Positions 1 to 9,478 of a stretch of DNA of 64,000 bases are shown piece after piece. The notes below the pieces were generated by a model that saw only the letters and a list, made by a program, of their open reading frames with translations, ran no database searches and had not been told where the DNA came from. Numbering within the stretch: the stretch's first letter is position 1; each line of letters begins with the position of its first letter. Made by a program: the position numbers and the translations under genes. Origin of the DNA: Pediococcus acidilactici DSM 20284 (GTDB lineage Bacteria; Bacillota; Bacilli; Lactobacillales; Lactobacillaceae); contig NZ_GL397067.1 in NCBI RefSeq assembly GCF_000146325.1, forward strand, positions 1,820,860-1,884,859. Direction: 5' to 3'.

Positions 1-2084
1 ATCAAGTCTTCGAAACCATGGAAGGCGAAGATTACTGGTTTGTCCTTAGTGAAGTAGCGATCGAATTCTTCGTCACTCAAGCCGTTAGGGTTAACCTTTG
101 GACTTTGTAACTTCAATAGGTCAATAACATTGATAAAGCGAATCTTCAATTCTGGGAAGCGGTCGTGCAAGATGTTAATTGCAGCCAAGCTTTCCATGTT
201 TGGTTCAGTACCAGCAGCAGCGATAACTACGTCTGGTTCTTCACCATTCGTGGTGCTTGCCCAGTCGATAATTCCCAAACCGTTGTTAGCAAGCATTTCT
301 GCTTCAGCCATTGAGTAGAATTGTGGACGTGGTTGCTTAGATGCAATAATCAAGTTAACTTTACCACGATCGTTCATTACTAATGGGCTGATTGCTAACA
401 ATGAATTTGCGTCAGCTGGCAAGTATTCGCGAATGAATTCTGGTTTCTTTTCAGCTAAGTGAGTTAAGATACCTGGGTCTTGGTGAGTGTAACCATTATG
501 ATCTTGTTGGAAACTTGTTGAAGTTGAAACAATATTCAATGATGGGTAATCACGACGCCAGTCTAATTCAGAAGCCTTCCGTAACCACTTGAAGTGTTGG
601 GTAAGCATTGAGTCAACTACCCGAAGGAATGCTTCATAACTAGTGAAGATTCCGTGACGACCAGTTAAGGTGTATGCTTCAAGCCAGCCTTCTGCAGAGT
701 GTTCGGAAAGTTGTGCATCAAGAATGCGACCTTCTGGAGCAACTGCTTCATCCCAGTCCTTCTTAACTGAATCCATCCATTGACGGTTAGTTACTTCGAA
801 TAGGCCATAGAGACGGTTTGACATCGTTTCGTCAGGACCAAACATTCTGAAGTTCTTTGGATTCTTAGTAACCACGTCACGCAAGTAGTCGGACCATACC
901 AACATATCTTGCTTCATGTTGAGACCACGCTTGCTTGTGTCAACCGCGTATTGACGGAAGTCAGGCAAGTTCAAGTCAGTTGGGTGAACCCCACCATTAG
1001 TGATTGGGTTAGCAGCCATCCGCTTGTCACCCTTTGGCACGAAGTCAAGAATGTCTTGGTCGATGTGACCATCTTCGTCAAACAATTCTTCTGGTTTGTA
1101 TGACTTCATCCAGTCAACTAGTGCATCAACGTGTTCCATGTTGTTTTGGTCAACAGGAATTGGAATTTGGTGAGCACGGAAAGTACCTTCGATAACCTTA
1201 CCGTCCCAAGTCTTTGGACCAGTCCAGCCCTTTGGTGAACGGAAGACGATTACTGGCCAGTATGGCAATGATTCGTCATGGTTTTCACGAGCATTCTTTT
1301 GAATTTCTTGGATCTTTTCGATTGCCTTGTCCATTACTTCAGCCATCTTAGGATCCATTGCTTCAGAATCGTCGCCTTCAACAAAGTATGGGTCCCAATG
1401 TTGACTGTGGAAGAATTCAGCTAATTCTTCATCCGTCATCCGGGAAGTAAGGGTTGGGTTACTCAACTTGTAACCGTTGATGTCCAAGATTGGCAATACC
1501 GCACCGTCAGTAATTGGGTTGATGAAACGGTTGTGGTTCCATGATGTTGCCAAAGGACCAGTTTCAGCTTCCCCATCACCAATTACTACTGCAGCAATTT
1601 GGTCTGGGTTATCTAAGATAGCACCCACACCGTGAGAAAGTGAGTAACCAAGTTCGCCACCTTCGTGGATTGAACCTGGTGTTACAGGAGCGGCATGAGA
1701 AGCAACCCCGCCTGGCCAAGAGAATTGTTTGAAGAGTTTCTTCATTCCTTCTTCGTCTTGGGTAATTGCTGGGTAAGCTTCAGTGTATGAACCGTCAAGG
1801 TATGAAGTAGAAACCATTACTTGTCCACCATGACCTGGTCCTTCGATATAGAACATGTTAACGCCGTACTTGTTAATAACCCGGTTCAAGTGAGCGTAAA
1901 TGTAGTTTTGACCAGGAATCGTTCCCCAGTGTCCGATTGGGTGAACCTTAACGTCGGAGGCCTTAACGTCACGCTTCAATAATGGGTTGTCTTTTAAATA
2001 CAATTGACCAACTGAGAGGTAGTTAGCTGCGCGCCAAAACTTTTCAAGTTTGTCAAAGTAAGCTTTAGATGAATAGTCTGTCAT
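1..2084 (-). CDS. xpk: Xylulose-5-phosphate/fructose-6-phosphate phosphoketolase, 3'-truncated by window edge
   Basis: The frame starts at ATG 2084 ([17 protein letters not shown]) behind GGAAG and is open to base 1, giving about 694 residues of a family that is usually near 790, so roughly the last 95 residues lie outside. The thiamine-diphosphate enzyme splits xylulose-5-phosphate into acetyl phosphate and glyceraldehyde-3-phosphate, the key step of heterolactic fermentation. Visible family motifs are GPGHGGQ in the N-terminal part, [14 protein letters not shown] for cofactor and metal binding, and FAFHGFEDL close to the truncated end. It is transcribed alone from a strong promoter (see 2135-2163). 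The acetyl phosphate produced is the substrate of AckA and Pta, both encoded near 22-24 kb. The function is a family-level certainty. Confidence 0.97.
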   Translation of the reverse strand, partial: MTDYSSKAYFDKLEKFWRAANYLSVGQLYLKDNPLLKRDVKASDVKVHPIGHWGTIPGQNYIYAHLNRVINKYGVNMFYIEGPGHGGQVMVSTSYLDGSYTEAYPAITQDEEGMKKLFKQFSWPGGVASHAAPVTPGSIHEGGELGYSLSHGVGAILDNPDQIAAVVIGDGEAETGPLATSWNHNRFINPITDGAVLPILDINGYKLSNPTLTSRMTDEELAEFFHSQHWDPYFVEGDDSEAMDPKMAEVMDKAIEKIQEIQKNARENHDESLPYWPVIVFRSPKGWTGPKTWDGKVIEGTFRAHQIPIPVDQNNMEHVDALVDWMKSYKPEELFDEDGHIDQDILDFVPKGDKRMAANPITNGGVHPTDLNLPDFRQYAVDTSKRGLNMKQDMLVWSDYLRDVVTKNPKNFRMFGPDETMSNRLYGLFEVTNRQWMDSVKKDWDEAVAPEGRILDAQLSEHSAEGWLEAYTLTGRHGIFTSYEAFLRVVDSMLTQHFKWLRKASELDWRRDYPSLNIVSTSTSFQQDHNGYTHQDPGILTHLAEKKPEFIREYLPADANSLLAISPLVMNDRGKVNLIIASKQPRPQFYSMAEAEMLANNGLGIIDWASTTNGEEPDVVIAAAGTEPNMESLAAINILHDRFPELKIRFINVIDLLKLQSPKVNPNGLSDEEFDRYFTKDKPVIFAFHGFEDL

Positions 2085-2134
2085 CGTAATCTTCCTTTCG
2101 TGAGCGAAAAACTGATTAATTAATTTACGAGATA

Positions 2135-2163
2135 AGTATAACCGCTTTCTCGAAAAAGGTCAA
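2135..2163 (-). promoter_or_regulatory. Promoter of xpk
   Basis: On the minus strand a -35 TTGACC (2163-2158) and a -10 TATACT (2140-2135) are separated by exactly 17 bases, about 50 bases upstream of the xpk start codon. This fits high expression of phosphoketolase. The spacer holds an A/G-rich stretch that only weakly resembles a cre site. Confidence 0.8.
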
Positions 2164-2321
2164 TCATTTTATAAATTGATACGGTCCAATTTTTTGAAAA
2201 TAAAAATAGCCGCGTACAAACAGCGCCGTTACAACGATTATGGAGGTTCTAAAAACCTCCTTTGTGCTGCATACTCGGTTAAAAATGGTAATTTACCGTT
2301 ATTTATTTTAAAAAATTAAAC

Positions 2322-3044
2322 CTAATCTACTGATACAAACGTGCTGTAATTCATATGCCGGTAATGAATTCGCATATTTGAAATTTCAAAGGGGGTTCCG
2401 TCATCCATGAAAAAAATTCCGGACATAATGCCGACCGGTTCGTTAGCAGTTAATCCTAGTAATTCTTGGTCCTCTTGGTTAGAAGGAGCTACTTGAATCG
2501 ACATATATGAACGGGTTACTTGTTGTCCCTTCGCGTCTTCCAAGTAATTAAAAATTGATTTTTCCACAATGGCCTTGGATAATTCTGGCGCGATTTTAAT
2601 GGGGATGTAGCCCGTTTCAATCATGATCGGCTCCTCATCTAATAAGCGCAGGCGCCGAATTTTATAGACAAAATCCCCGTCATTTAAGAACAGGTCGGTC
2701 TTCATGCTCTTAGTGGCTGGAATCACGGAAAAATCTAGCACCTTAATTCCCTGCTTTTTTCCGTTGGATTTCAAACTGTCGGTAATTCCGATGTTGGAAC
2801 CTTCGTAATTAAACGATGACTGGCTCTTTAAGTACAGCGGATTGATAAAGGTTCCCGATCCCCGTTTTTTAAACACAATCCCCTCTTGCGCCATCGAGCT
2901 AAGCGCCCGCTTTACGGAACTACGGCTAACGTTATATTCTGCCGTTAAAGAGCGTTCGTCTGGCAAACGCATTGACGGAAATTCATTATTAAAGATACGT
3001 TTTTTCAAATCATGGATGATTTTTCGGTAAATCAGATCTTTCAT
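2322..3044 (-). CDS. GntR/HutC-family transcriptional regulator with UTRA ligand domain
   Basis: The 240-residue protein has an N-terminal winged helix-turn-helix (about residues 1-70; LPDERSLTAEYNVSRSSVKRAL then GSGTF in the wing) and a C-terminal UTRA effector domain (about 85-235; EEPIMIETGYIPIKIAPEL). Such regulators usually bind a phosphosugar or other small ligand and repress nearby sugar genes. The start ATG follows AGGAGATAATTTA. It sits upstream of and parallel to xpk, 238 bases from its start, so regulation of xpk is possible but not shown. Two GntR-type operators lie before nagB at 25.35 kb, which makes a NagR-like role another option. The ligand cannot be told from sequence. Confidence 0.88.
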   Translation of the reverse strand: MKDLIYRKIIHDLKKRIFNNEFPSMRLPDERSLTAEYNVSRSSVKRALSSMAQEGIVFKKRGSGTFINPLYLKSQSSFNYEGSNIGITDSLKSNGKKQGIKVLDFSVIPATKSMKTDLFLNDGDFVYKIRRLRLLDEEPIMIETGYIPIKIAPELSKAIVEKSIFNYLEDAKGQQVTRSYMSIQVAPSNQEDQELLGLTANEPVGIMSGIFFMDDGTPFEISNMRIHYRHMNYSTFVSVD

Positions 3045-3152
3045 TAAATTATCTCCTGTAGATTAGTTGCTATATCATTATAGCAAACTTACCACTTTCA
3101 TTTTGTGAGGGATTCGCTCAATGTGCTAAAATACATTGCTGGGTGATAGATT

Positions 3153-3656
3153 ATGTCGAAGAAAAAGAAAAAAGGAAAAATTTCCAAAACCTTAGTAGAA
3201 CAAATTTTAGATAAACATAAAATTGAGTACCAACAATTCGTTTTTCCAACGTACCAAGATGGGGACGTTAAGCAACTCAACGTCGACCACATCGGAATCG
3301 ACGATCACGTCATTTATAAAACCCTCGCTTTAACCGGTAGCCAAACCGGTCCGCTGGTTGGGGTAATCCCCGTGGACGAACACCTTAGCTATAAAAAATT
3401 AGCGAAGCTGTCCGGAAATAAAAAAGTCGGTATGATTCCGCTAAAGAACTTGGTGGCAACGACTGGGTACGAACACGGCGCCAACACCCCGATTGGCATT
3501 TACGAAACCAAGGGATTTCCAATTTACATTTCGGAAATCGCTAAGGAACAAGGGACTATTATCGTTTCTTCGGGTAAAATTGGCCGTTCCGTTCAGTTAA
3601 AAGCTACGGACCTCGCTGACTTGGTTCATGGTACCTTTGGTGATATTACTGAATAA
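3153..3656 (+). CDS. ybaK: YbaK/EbsC-type aminoacyl-tRNA deacylase (Cys-tRNA(Pro)-like)
   Basis: The 167-residue protein has a lysine-rich N-terminus (MSKKKKKGKISKTLVEQIL) followed by the YbaK fold. Family signs are DHVIYKTLALTG, a stretch around PVDEHLSYKKLAKLSGNKKVGM and GYEHGANTPIG, and the C-terminal ISSGKIGRSVQL-like region (seen as VSSGKIGRSVQLKATDL). Members hydrolyse mischarged tRNA in trans, for example Cys-tRNA(Pro). The gene is monocistronic, divergent from the GntR gene, and ends in a terminator shared with the convergent C-S lyase gene. Substrate specificity is inferred from the family only. Confidence 0.88.
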   Translation: MSKKKKKGKISKTLVEQILDKHKIEYQQFVFPTYQDGDVKQLNVDHIGIDDHVIYKTLALTGSQTGPLVGVIPVDEHLSYKKLAKLSGNKKVGMIPLKNLVATTGYEHGANTPIGIYETKGFPIYISEIAKEQGTIIVSSGKIGRSVQLKATDLADLVHGTFGDITE

Positions 3657-3710
3657 AATAATCCCCCGAACCGTGGGCAAATTGCCATCTGGTTTGGGGG
3701 ATTATTTTTT
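3657..3710. terminator. Bidirectional terminator between ybaK and the C-S lyase gene
   Basis: A 16-bp stem with one mismatch (arms 3657-3672 and 3691-3706, core ATCCCCCGAACC with GGTTTGGGGGAT) is followed by T on the plus strand and, read the other way, by T on the minus strand. It closes both convergent genes. Confidence 0.88.
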
Positions 3711-4881
3711 ATTGGAGGGCCGCAGTAATGCTTTGTTGCAAGCGTTCCAAGCCATCTTGAACCTTCGTCTTCGGGCATCCGACGTTAAGCCGTAAAAACT
3801 GCTTACCATTTCCGCCATAAATGCCGCCACCCATAATGGCAACCTTTCCCACTTCTACACAATACTTTTGAATAGTTTCCATGGAAAGTGGCAGGTCGGT
3901 TACGTCTAACCACAACAGATACGTTGCTTCCGATTCTACCAGCTTAACTTGGGACAAGTGCTGTTTTAAATACGTACGAACCAGTTCCACGTTAGCTTCC
4001 ACGTACTCATTTAACTCGTCCACCCACGCTGATCCATTTTTGTACGCAGCCATCGTAGCTTCCATTCCTAAAATACTACATGAAGACAGGCCGTCCTTAT
4101 TTTTTAAGGCGTAGTTAAACTGGGTTCTTAATTCTGGATCTGGGATTAACAAATATGAAAAAATCAATCCTGGAAAGTTAAAAGTTTTAGTTCCCGAAGT
4201 AAGTAACGCGGCGTTTTGCTCCACATACTTTAGAATATTTTGGTGATGCACATTTTTTCGCACGACGTCCATGTGAATTTCATCCGCGATGATAAAAACG
4301 TGGTACTTTTCGCATAGTTGAACCATTTTTTGTAATTCTGTCGTGGTCCAGACGCGACCAGTGGGATTATGTGGCGAACAAAGCAACATAATTTGATTAT
4401 TAGGGTCGGCTAGCTTTTCTTCCAAATCCGCAAAATCAATCGTGTACTGCCCATTTTGATACCGCAACGGATTTTCAACCAATTTTCGTTGGTTAGCATG
4501 AATAGTTTTAAAAAAAGCATCATACGCAGGAGTTTGCATTACCACTCCCTCACCTGGTTTTGACTTTATTTGTAATAGTTGGGAAATCGAATAAATTACC
4601 GACGGACTATACACAATCCACTCGCCATCCACTTTCAATCCAAAACGCTTTTGAAACCAATGCTGCGTGGCTTGTTTAAAATCACTGTGATTCCAACGGG
4701 TATAACCATAAATTGGATGTTGAATCCTCTTTTGAATCGCTTCATTTACGCTAGGCGGTACCGCAAAGTCCGTATCTGAGATGGTAAACGGCAATAAGTC
4801 CGCCTTGCCAAACCGGTCCTGCACATAATCCCATTGCGTGCAATAAGTACCTTTTCGATTAATCACTTTATCAAAATTCAT
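3709..4881 (-). CDS. malY: MalY/PatB-type cystathionine beta-lyase (C-S lyase), PLP-dependent
   Basis: From ATG 4881 the product is 390 residues, the usual length of the MalY/PatB branch of class I/II aminotransferase-fold enzymes. It opens with FDKVINRKGTYCTQWDY, typical of the subgroup. LLCSPHNPTGRVWT and FIIADEIHMDV hold the PLP-contact Asn and Asp, and SGTKTFNFPGL has the PLP lysine. These enzymes split cystathionine or cysteine-S-conjugates; E. coli MalY also modulates maltose regulation. A longer frame from TTG 4908 exists, but an AGAGAAGG stretch before ATG 4881 and family N-termini favour the ATG. It lies 43 bases behind the PTS gene, so the pair resembles malX-malY. The symbol is given by family and context, not by proof. 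Confidence 0.85.
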   Translation of the reverse strand: MNFDKVINRKGTYCTQWDYVQDRFGKADLLPFTISDTDFAVPPSVNEAIQKRIQHPIYGYTRWNHSDFKQATQHWFQKRFGLKVDGEWIVYSPSVIYSISQLLQIKSKPGEGVVMQTPAYDAFFKTIHANQRKLVENPLRYQNGQYTIDFADLEEKLADPNNQIMLLCSPHNPTGRVWTTTELQKMVQLCEKYHVFIIADEIHMDVVRKNVHHQNILKYVEQNAALLTSGTKTFNFPGLIFSYLLIPDPELRTQFNYALKNKDGLSSCSILGMEATMAAYKNGSAWVDELNEYVEANVELVRTYLKQHLSQVKLVESEATYLLWLDVTDLPLSMETIQKYCVEVGKVAIMGGGIYGGNGKQFLRLNVGCPKTKVQDGLERLQQSITAALQ

Positions 4882-4924
4882 CAAAATTTCACGACCTTCT
4901 CTTTTCAATCTCTGCTTTTACAAC

Positions 4925-6967
4925 TTAGGCACTTTCAACCTCAATGATTGGCGTATTTTTTTCTACCATTCCCTTAGCAATCATCCCGACGTTAGTGTAC
5001 TCAGCAAAATTAGTAACCACCACTGGCGTAACCGTAGCTAGCCCCGCATCCGCTACCATTTGCCAGTCTGCCGTAGCTAATAAATCACCGACCTTAACCT
5101 GTTCGTCAACGGCAACCTTGGTCTCAAACGGCTTTCCGTCTAGTTTGACAGTATCAATTCCCAAATGAATTAAAATTTCCATTCCGTTAGTTGCTTTAAT
5201 TCCAATTGCGTGTTTAGTAGGAAAGACCGTTGTAACCACTCCGTCTACCGGAGAAACCACTTGTCCGTCCGTAGGCTGAATTGCCGCACCTTGCCCAATC
5301 ATTCCAGTTGAAAAAAACGCATCCGGAACTTCCGTTAATGGCACCGCTTTTCCAGCTAATGGCGCTCCAATTTGGAACTTTTTAGCTTCGGGTTCGGCAC
5401 CTTCTAAAAGGGCGTCTAATCCGTTGCGCACGGTAGTAACCTTAGTTCCAATAATCACCTGGACACTTGTATCATCTAAATGAACTACTCCTAAAGCACC
5501 TAATTTTTGAAGTTCCTCGTCATTGATGATTGAGCCGTCCTTAACAATCAATCTCAAACGGGTGATGCAGTTATCCAAAGTGACAATATTGCTTTTTCCA
5601 CCAAGTGCTTTGAGAATTCCCGGAATGTCATATCCACCGGCGTTTCCACTCGTCCGAATTTCAGCATCCGTATATTCTGGTTCCGTAGCAACTTCCCGTC
5701 CCGGTGTTTTTAAATCACGCCAAAGGATAAATTTCTTAAAAGTGAAATAGTATGCCAAAAACCAAAAGATCCCTACAATTGGAATTAAATACCACTTAGT
5801 TTGGGTGCCTTGCATAACCCCAAAAATTAAGAAATCGAGGACTCCACCGTCAGTATTGCCAATGTTAACCCCTAACAAGCTGACCACTAAGGCTCCAAAA
5901 CCAGTCATAAAGACGTGGAAAAGCCAGAGAAACGGACTGATGAAGAGGAACAAAAATTCAATTGGTTCCGTGATTCCAGTAATAAAGGTCGCAATGAACC
6001 CGGAAATTAATAGACCCTTTATTTTGGCCCGATTTTCGGGTTTGGCCGTGTGGTACATTGCCAACGCTGCGCCAGGGAGCCCAAACATAAAGGTCGGCAT
6101 CTTTCCTTGAGATAAAAATTGGGTCGCACTATGCGAAATTGGCAAATGATTTTGTAATTCCGAGTAAAAAATGTTGAGGGCCCCCGAAACTTGGTGACCA
6201 TCGATCAACATGGTGCCTCCTGCTTGGGTAAACCGGATGGTGGCAACGAGAATGTGATGTAGTCCAAATGGTAACAGCAATCGTTCACCCGAGAAGAACA
6301 ACATTGGTCCAAATGGTCCGGCACCGTGAATCAAAGCTCCTACTTCGTTAATTAAAAAGGCAAATATCGGCCAGATAATTGGCAAAATGATCCCCACGAC
6401 GGCCATCACTAACGACGTAATGATCGGTACGAAACGCGCACCGCCAAAGAAAGCAAAGCTATCTGGCAATTGAATCGTGCAATATTTTTTATTCAAGTTA
6501 TACACAATTATTCCGGTTATAATTCCGCCCAGCACGCCCATTTCGATGGTTTGAACACCTAAAACTAGCGATTGCCCCGCCTTTTGCATTGCATCCGCGT
6601 CGGCAAGTTGGTTAGTTAAACCTAAATAAAAATTAATTGCTAAATTCATTACCATGTAACCAACGAACCCGGAAAATGCAGCAACTCCCTTTTCCTTTTT
6701 GGCAAGTCCCAGAGGAATCGCCATCGCAAACATTACCGCTAAGTTATTAAAAGCAAAACCGCCGATGGCCGACATGTACTTAAAAACCACTTGGAGAATG
6801 CTATTTCCTAAAAATGGAAATGCATCAATAGTGGTTGGACTCGAAAAAGAGCTTCCAAGTCCCAATAACAACCCCATAAATGCCATTAAAGCAACTGGCA
6901 GCATGAATGTTTTCCCCAGTTCTTGGAAAAAGCCTCCTAAAGCGATTCTTTTCTTTCCCTTTGACAT
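4925..6967 (-). CDS. PTS sugar transporter, fused EIICBA of the glucose/maltose family
   Basis: The 680-residue protein carries all three membrane-bound PTS parts. EIIC spans about residues 1-415 with ten or so hydrophobic segments and the sugar-site signature GITEPIEFLF at 331-340. EIIB lies at about 445-525 with the phospho-cysteine C467 in DNCITRLRL. EIIA(Glc) lies at about 550-675 with H586 (TKHAIG) and the phospho-histidine H601 in LIHLGIDTV. It imports and phosphorylates a hexose or disaccharide; glucose, maltose or trehalose cannot be told apart here. AGGAGG precedes the ATG. An RpiR regulator lies upstream and a MalY-like lyase downstream, like a MalXY unit. A weak cre-like sequence lies at 6982-6997. 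Confidence 0.93.
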   Translation of the reverse strand: MSKGKKRIALGGFFQELGKTFMLPVALMAFMGLLLGLGSSFSSPTTIDAFPFLGNSILQVVFKYMSAIGGFAFNNLAVMFAMAIPLGLAKKEKGVAAFSGFVGYMVMNLAINFYLGLTNQLADADAMQKAGQSLVLGVQTIEMGVLGGIITGIIVYNLNKKYCTIQLPDSFAFFGGARFVPIITSLVMAVVGIILPIIWPIFAFLINEVGALIHGAGPFGPMLFFSGERLLLPFGLHHILVATIRFTQAGGTMLIDGHQVSGALNIFYSELQNHLPISHSATQFLSQGKMPTFMFGLPGAALAMYHTAKPENRAKIKGLLISGFIATFITGITEPIEFLFLFISPFLWLFHVFMTGFGALVVSLLGVNIGNTDGGVLDFLIFGVMQGTQTKWYLIPIVGIFWFLAYYFTFKKFILWRDLKTPGREVATEPEYTDAEIRTSGNAGGYDIPGILKALGGKSNIVTLDNCITRLRLIVKDGSIINDEELQKLGALGVVHLDDTSVQVIIGTKVTTVRNGLDALLEGAEPEAKKFQIGAPLAGKAVPLTEVPDAFFSTGMIGQGAAIQPTDGQVVSPVDGVVTTVFPTKHAIGIKATNGMEILIHLGIDTVKLDGKPFETKVAVDEQVKVGDLLATADWQMVADAGLATVTPVVVTNFAEYTNVGMIAKGMVEKNTPIIEVESA

Positions 6968-7042
6968 AAAGGTAACCTCCTATGTAATCGTTTTATTGAG
7001 TTAAGGGTACCATTGCAACGGCGGTCAAACGGCAAAATTAGA

Positions 7043-7078
7043 AAAAAAGACCGAAACTACAACGTTTCGGTCTTTTTT
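7043..7078 (-). terminator. Terminator of the RpiR gene
   Basis: A perfect 15-bp stem (7043-7057 with 7064-7078; core AAAGACCGAAAC) with a 6-base loop ends in a T run on the minus strand. The stem overlaps the stop codon of the RpiR gene. It separates the regulator transcript from the PTS gene, unless read through. Confidence 0.85.
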
Positions 7079-7806
7079 GGTGTAATTTTACACAATTCTA
7101 AGTAACGCTGAAACAGGGATTGCAAAATCACAAACATCGGAGTTTTATCAGTAACTTCGATTCCCGCAATGTAAGTGACCTCCGTCAAGCAATAAATGGC
7201 AACGTCCGCGATTGCCGATAACGAATTATTTGATAGATTGGTTAAGCTAACCACCTGATGTCCCCGCTCCTTGGCTTTTTTAGCTAAATTAACGATCGCA
7301 GGTGTTTCTCCTGAAATTGAAATAAAGAAGAAGACGTCCCCCGCTCCATTGTTAATTCGGCTCAACACCTCTTTTTCATAACCTAAGAGCTGAAATTTAC
7401 TGTCTAAAACTTGAAAACATTCTACCCCTAATTCAGCAATCAAATGGGTTTGATCTTGCGCATAAAAGTTAACCAAACGTGCTTTTTGAAGTAATTTAGC
7501 TAATTTTATTTCCCGCTTTTCATCAACTAATCCGAAATTTTCCTCAATTAAGGCCAGTTGTTGATTGCCAGTTTGCTTTTCGAGGAGTTCGTGGCGCAGT
7601 TCCACTTTTAATTCGGTAAACCCGCCATAACCTAACTTACGGCAAAATCTGGTAATGGTATTGGGTACGGTAAAAAAGCGTTCCGCCAAGGTAACGATTT
7701 TCATGTTAATTACCTCAGCTTGGTGTACCAAAATATACTCGACAATATTTTCTTCAGTTTCCGTGAGCTTATATTCCAGATTTTGCGCGCGAATGGCAAA
7801 CTTCAT
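7057..7806 (-). CDS. RpiR-family transcriptional regulator (HTH plus SIS domain)
   Basis: The 249-residue protein has an N-terminal HTH (about 1-75; FFTVPNTITRFCRKLGYGGFTELK is the recognition region) and a C-terminal SIS sugar-phosphate-binding domain (about 105-235; FFISISGETPAIVNLAKKAKERGHQVVSLTN). Regulators of this class sense phosphosugars and control adjacent sugar uptake genes. The ATG follows AGGAAG. It is encoded directly upstream of, and parallel to, the PTS gene but ends in its own terminator, so it probably controls the PTS/C-S lyase unit in trans. The effector is unknown. Confidence 0.92.
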   Translation of the reverse strand: MKFAIRAQNLEYKLTETEENIVEYILVHQAEVINMKIVTLAERFFTVPNTITRFCRKLGYGGFTELKVELRHELLEKQTGNQQLALIEENFGLVDEKREIKLAKLLQKARLVNFYAQDQTHLIAELGVECFQVLDSKFQLLGYEKEVLSRINNGAGDVFFFISISGETPAIVNLAKKAKERGHQVVSLTNLSNNSLSAIADVAIYCLTEVTYIAGIEVTDKTPMFVILQSLFQRYLELCKITPKKTETL

Positions 7807-7960
7807 TTCTTTAAACTTCCTTTGGGTAGATATTATTTACGTCCGCAAATATTGATGTCCTATTATTTCCAAAACTAATTTTACATGCTTTGGTTAGTTT
7901 AACAAGGTTCTGTGCAAACATTCACCCTAAAAAAATTATCCACCCAACTGACAGTTTTAT

Positions 7961-8301
7961 ATGCTGCGTAGTCGAAACGCGTTATGGACCCCAGCTCTCT
8001 GCGGCTAACTAAATTAGGGACCAATCGCCTAACCCGCGATCAGTCCCTAATTCCATTCTTTCTATGCTGCATTGTCGAAACGTGCTCCGTAACCCAAACC
8101 TTTCCGGTTAACCAAATCACGTCACCAATTGCCTAAACCGCAATTAGTGGCGTGATTCCGTTCTTTCTATGCTACGTAGTCAAAACGCGTTATGGACCCC
8201 AGCTCTCTGCGGCTAACCAAATCAGGGACCAATCGCCTAACCCGCGATCAGTTCCTAATTCTGTTAGTCCTCAAGAGCTACCCGGGCTCCAGAACGCTCT
8301 A
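7961..8301 (-). repeat. Family A 3'-element, three hairpin units
   Basis: This stretch lies directly 3' of the DUF1836 gene, and the element's first bases (TAGAG on the minus strand) are that gene's stop codon. It contains three units of about 95 bases. Each holds a hairpin with the inner core ATYGC/GCGAT and an outer stem that differs between copies, followed by GGTTAGCC-like and ACGCGTTTTGACT-like blocks. Units 1 and 3 are nearly identical; unit 2 has a different outer stem that still pairs. Bases 7856-7960 between the RpiR start region and the repeat show no gene. Confidence 0.85.
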
Positions 8302-8829
8302 TTTTATTTTCGTCGGTTCGTGCGACTTTGAATTCTTTACTATTTTTACTAGTTGGTTGGTTTCCAACTGGTCCACCACCATATCTGATGCTGCTTCCAG
8401 TAGTTGGTCCGTTAGGTTTTCTGCATGGCGATCTGGTCTTGATTTACCAATCAAGCTAATCTTCTTATTTAGCAAATCAATAAATCGGTCATAGGCCTGC
8501 TTCGGATATTCACTTGCGGTTACCCGGTCAATTCCCGAACGAATCTCTTGAATCGAAAAGGATTGCTTTAGCAACGTCAACAAGAGGATATCCGCGATTT
8601 GCATTACCTGATACTTCTTCTTCGCTGGGGCGACAATCACTTTATTTTTCACGTAGTTGTTGATCATTGCCGGCGTCACTGCTTCCAAGCCTAAAGGTCC
8701 CGTGTATTCCGTCATCAACGCCACTACTTGGTCCATATACAAATCAAAATTTGGCAAATCATCCCAGTGTGGTAATTCCACCCGGCTGACTAATTCCAAC
8801 CACCGTTGATATTCTTTATAATTACTCAT
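8299..8829 (-). CDS. DUF1836 domain protein
   Basis: The 176-residue protein carries the DUF1836 pattern at about residues 55-125: TPAMINNYVKNKVIVAPAKKKYQ, then a helix set around ADILLLTLLKQSFSIQEIRSGI. The segment resembles a MerR-like helix-turn-helix, so DNA binding is plausible, but the family has no agreed function. AGGAGG lies 8-9 bases before the ATG. The C-terminus is charged (KSHEPTKIK). The gene stands alone, and its stop codon TAG is also the first base triplet of the family A element that follows. Confidence 0.82.
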   Translation of the reverse strand: MSNYKEYQRWLELVSRVELPHWDDLPNFDLYMDQVVALMTEYTGPLGLEAVTPAMINNYVKNKVIVAPAKKKYQVMQIADILLLTLLKQSFSIQEIRSGIDRVTASEYPKQAYDRFIDLLNKKISLIGKSRPDRHAENLTDQLLEAASDMVVDQLETNQLVKIVKNSKSHEPTKIK

Positions 8830-8976
8830 TGCTAAAACCTCCTTATTTGTTTTCTTTTATTGTAACATCATTACCTAGTTTTATAAACTAGATTACCTCG
8901 TGTAATAAACAATAATTATCAAAAGTCATCTTTTATGGTAATCTATTCATATTATTCACAGGTGGAGGAAAGTAAA

Positions 8977-9303
8977 ATGTTTGATCCAACTAAAAAAAGA
9001 AAAGTTGCTGAAGAAGTTAAGGAACAGTTCCCAAGCGAAGTAATTAAAGGCTTGTGGGATACGTTGAAACAAATGAAAAAGGACCAAATTGTGGTTACTC
9101 CCGTAATTGCGTTTGCCTTTAGCGACGATTTTACCGATGACGAAATTTACGTAATGGGCCTGCAAAATTCAGGTGCCGTTGCTAAGGAATACACTATTAA
9201 ATACAGTGGTTCGAAAGACTTTCTTGGCAAAGGAACCATCGTGGTCGTCCAAGACAAGCCTAAAAACATTACCATGAAGATTAGTGACGTCAATAAGCAA
9301 TAG
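8977..9303 (+). CDS. Small protein of unknown function (108 aa)
   Basis: The start chosen is ATG 8977, because GGAGGA lies 7 bases before it; an in-frame ATG at 8935 has no ribosome site. The protein MFDPTKKRKVAEEVKEQF... is soluble and mixed in charge, with a W in EVIKGLWDTLKQM and a beta-rich second half (KEYTIKYSGSKDFLGKGTIVVV). It has no membrane segment and no motif that I recognise with confidence. A distant likeness to DUF960 proteins was considered but the spacing does not fit well. It is monocistronic, with a family B repeat behind it. Confidence 0.75.
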   Translation: MFDPTKKRKVAEEVKEQFPSEVIKGLWDTLKQMKKDQIVVTPVIAFAFSDDFTDDEIYVMGLQNSGAVAKEYTIKYSGSKDFLGKGTIVVVQDKPKNITMKISDVNKQ

Positions 9304-9311
9304 TTCCTAAA

Positions 9312-9470
9312 AAAGTGTGTGGGACCAAAGTCGGATAGTTTGTGAGCACTAACTAAAAGCGACCATTATGCCTGAATTGGGCATGATGGTCGCTTTTGGG
9401 TTAAGCAGAACAAACTGACCTTTAACTTCATTAAAAGGCAAAATCCCAAAATGATTTTTTAGCTGCTTTT
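9312..9470 (+). repeat. Family B hairpin repeat (copy B1)
   Basis: It starts with AGTGTGTGGGACCAAAGTC and holds an 18-bp near-perfect stem (9355-9372 with 9380-9397; arms start AAAAGCGACCAT and end ATGGTCGCTTTT) followed by a GGTTAAGC block. It lies between the convergent small-protein gene and the aldo/keto reductase gene and could act as a bidirectional terminator. Confidence 0.8.
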
Positions 9471-9478
9471 TTCATCGC

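Noticed and set aside
2142-2157. cre-like sequence in the xpk promoter spacer
   Set aside because: At least three mismatches to the consensus; not reported as a site.
2242-2260. Hairpin GGAGGTT/AACCTCC between xpk and the GntR gene as a terminator
   Set aside because: No T run follows on the minus strand, and only TTTG on the plus strand; left uncalled.
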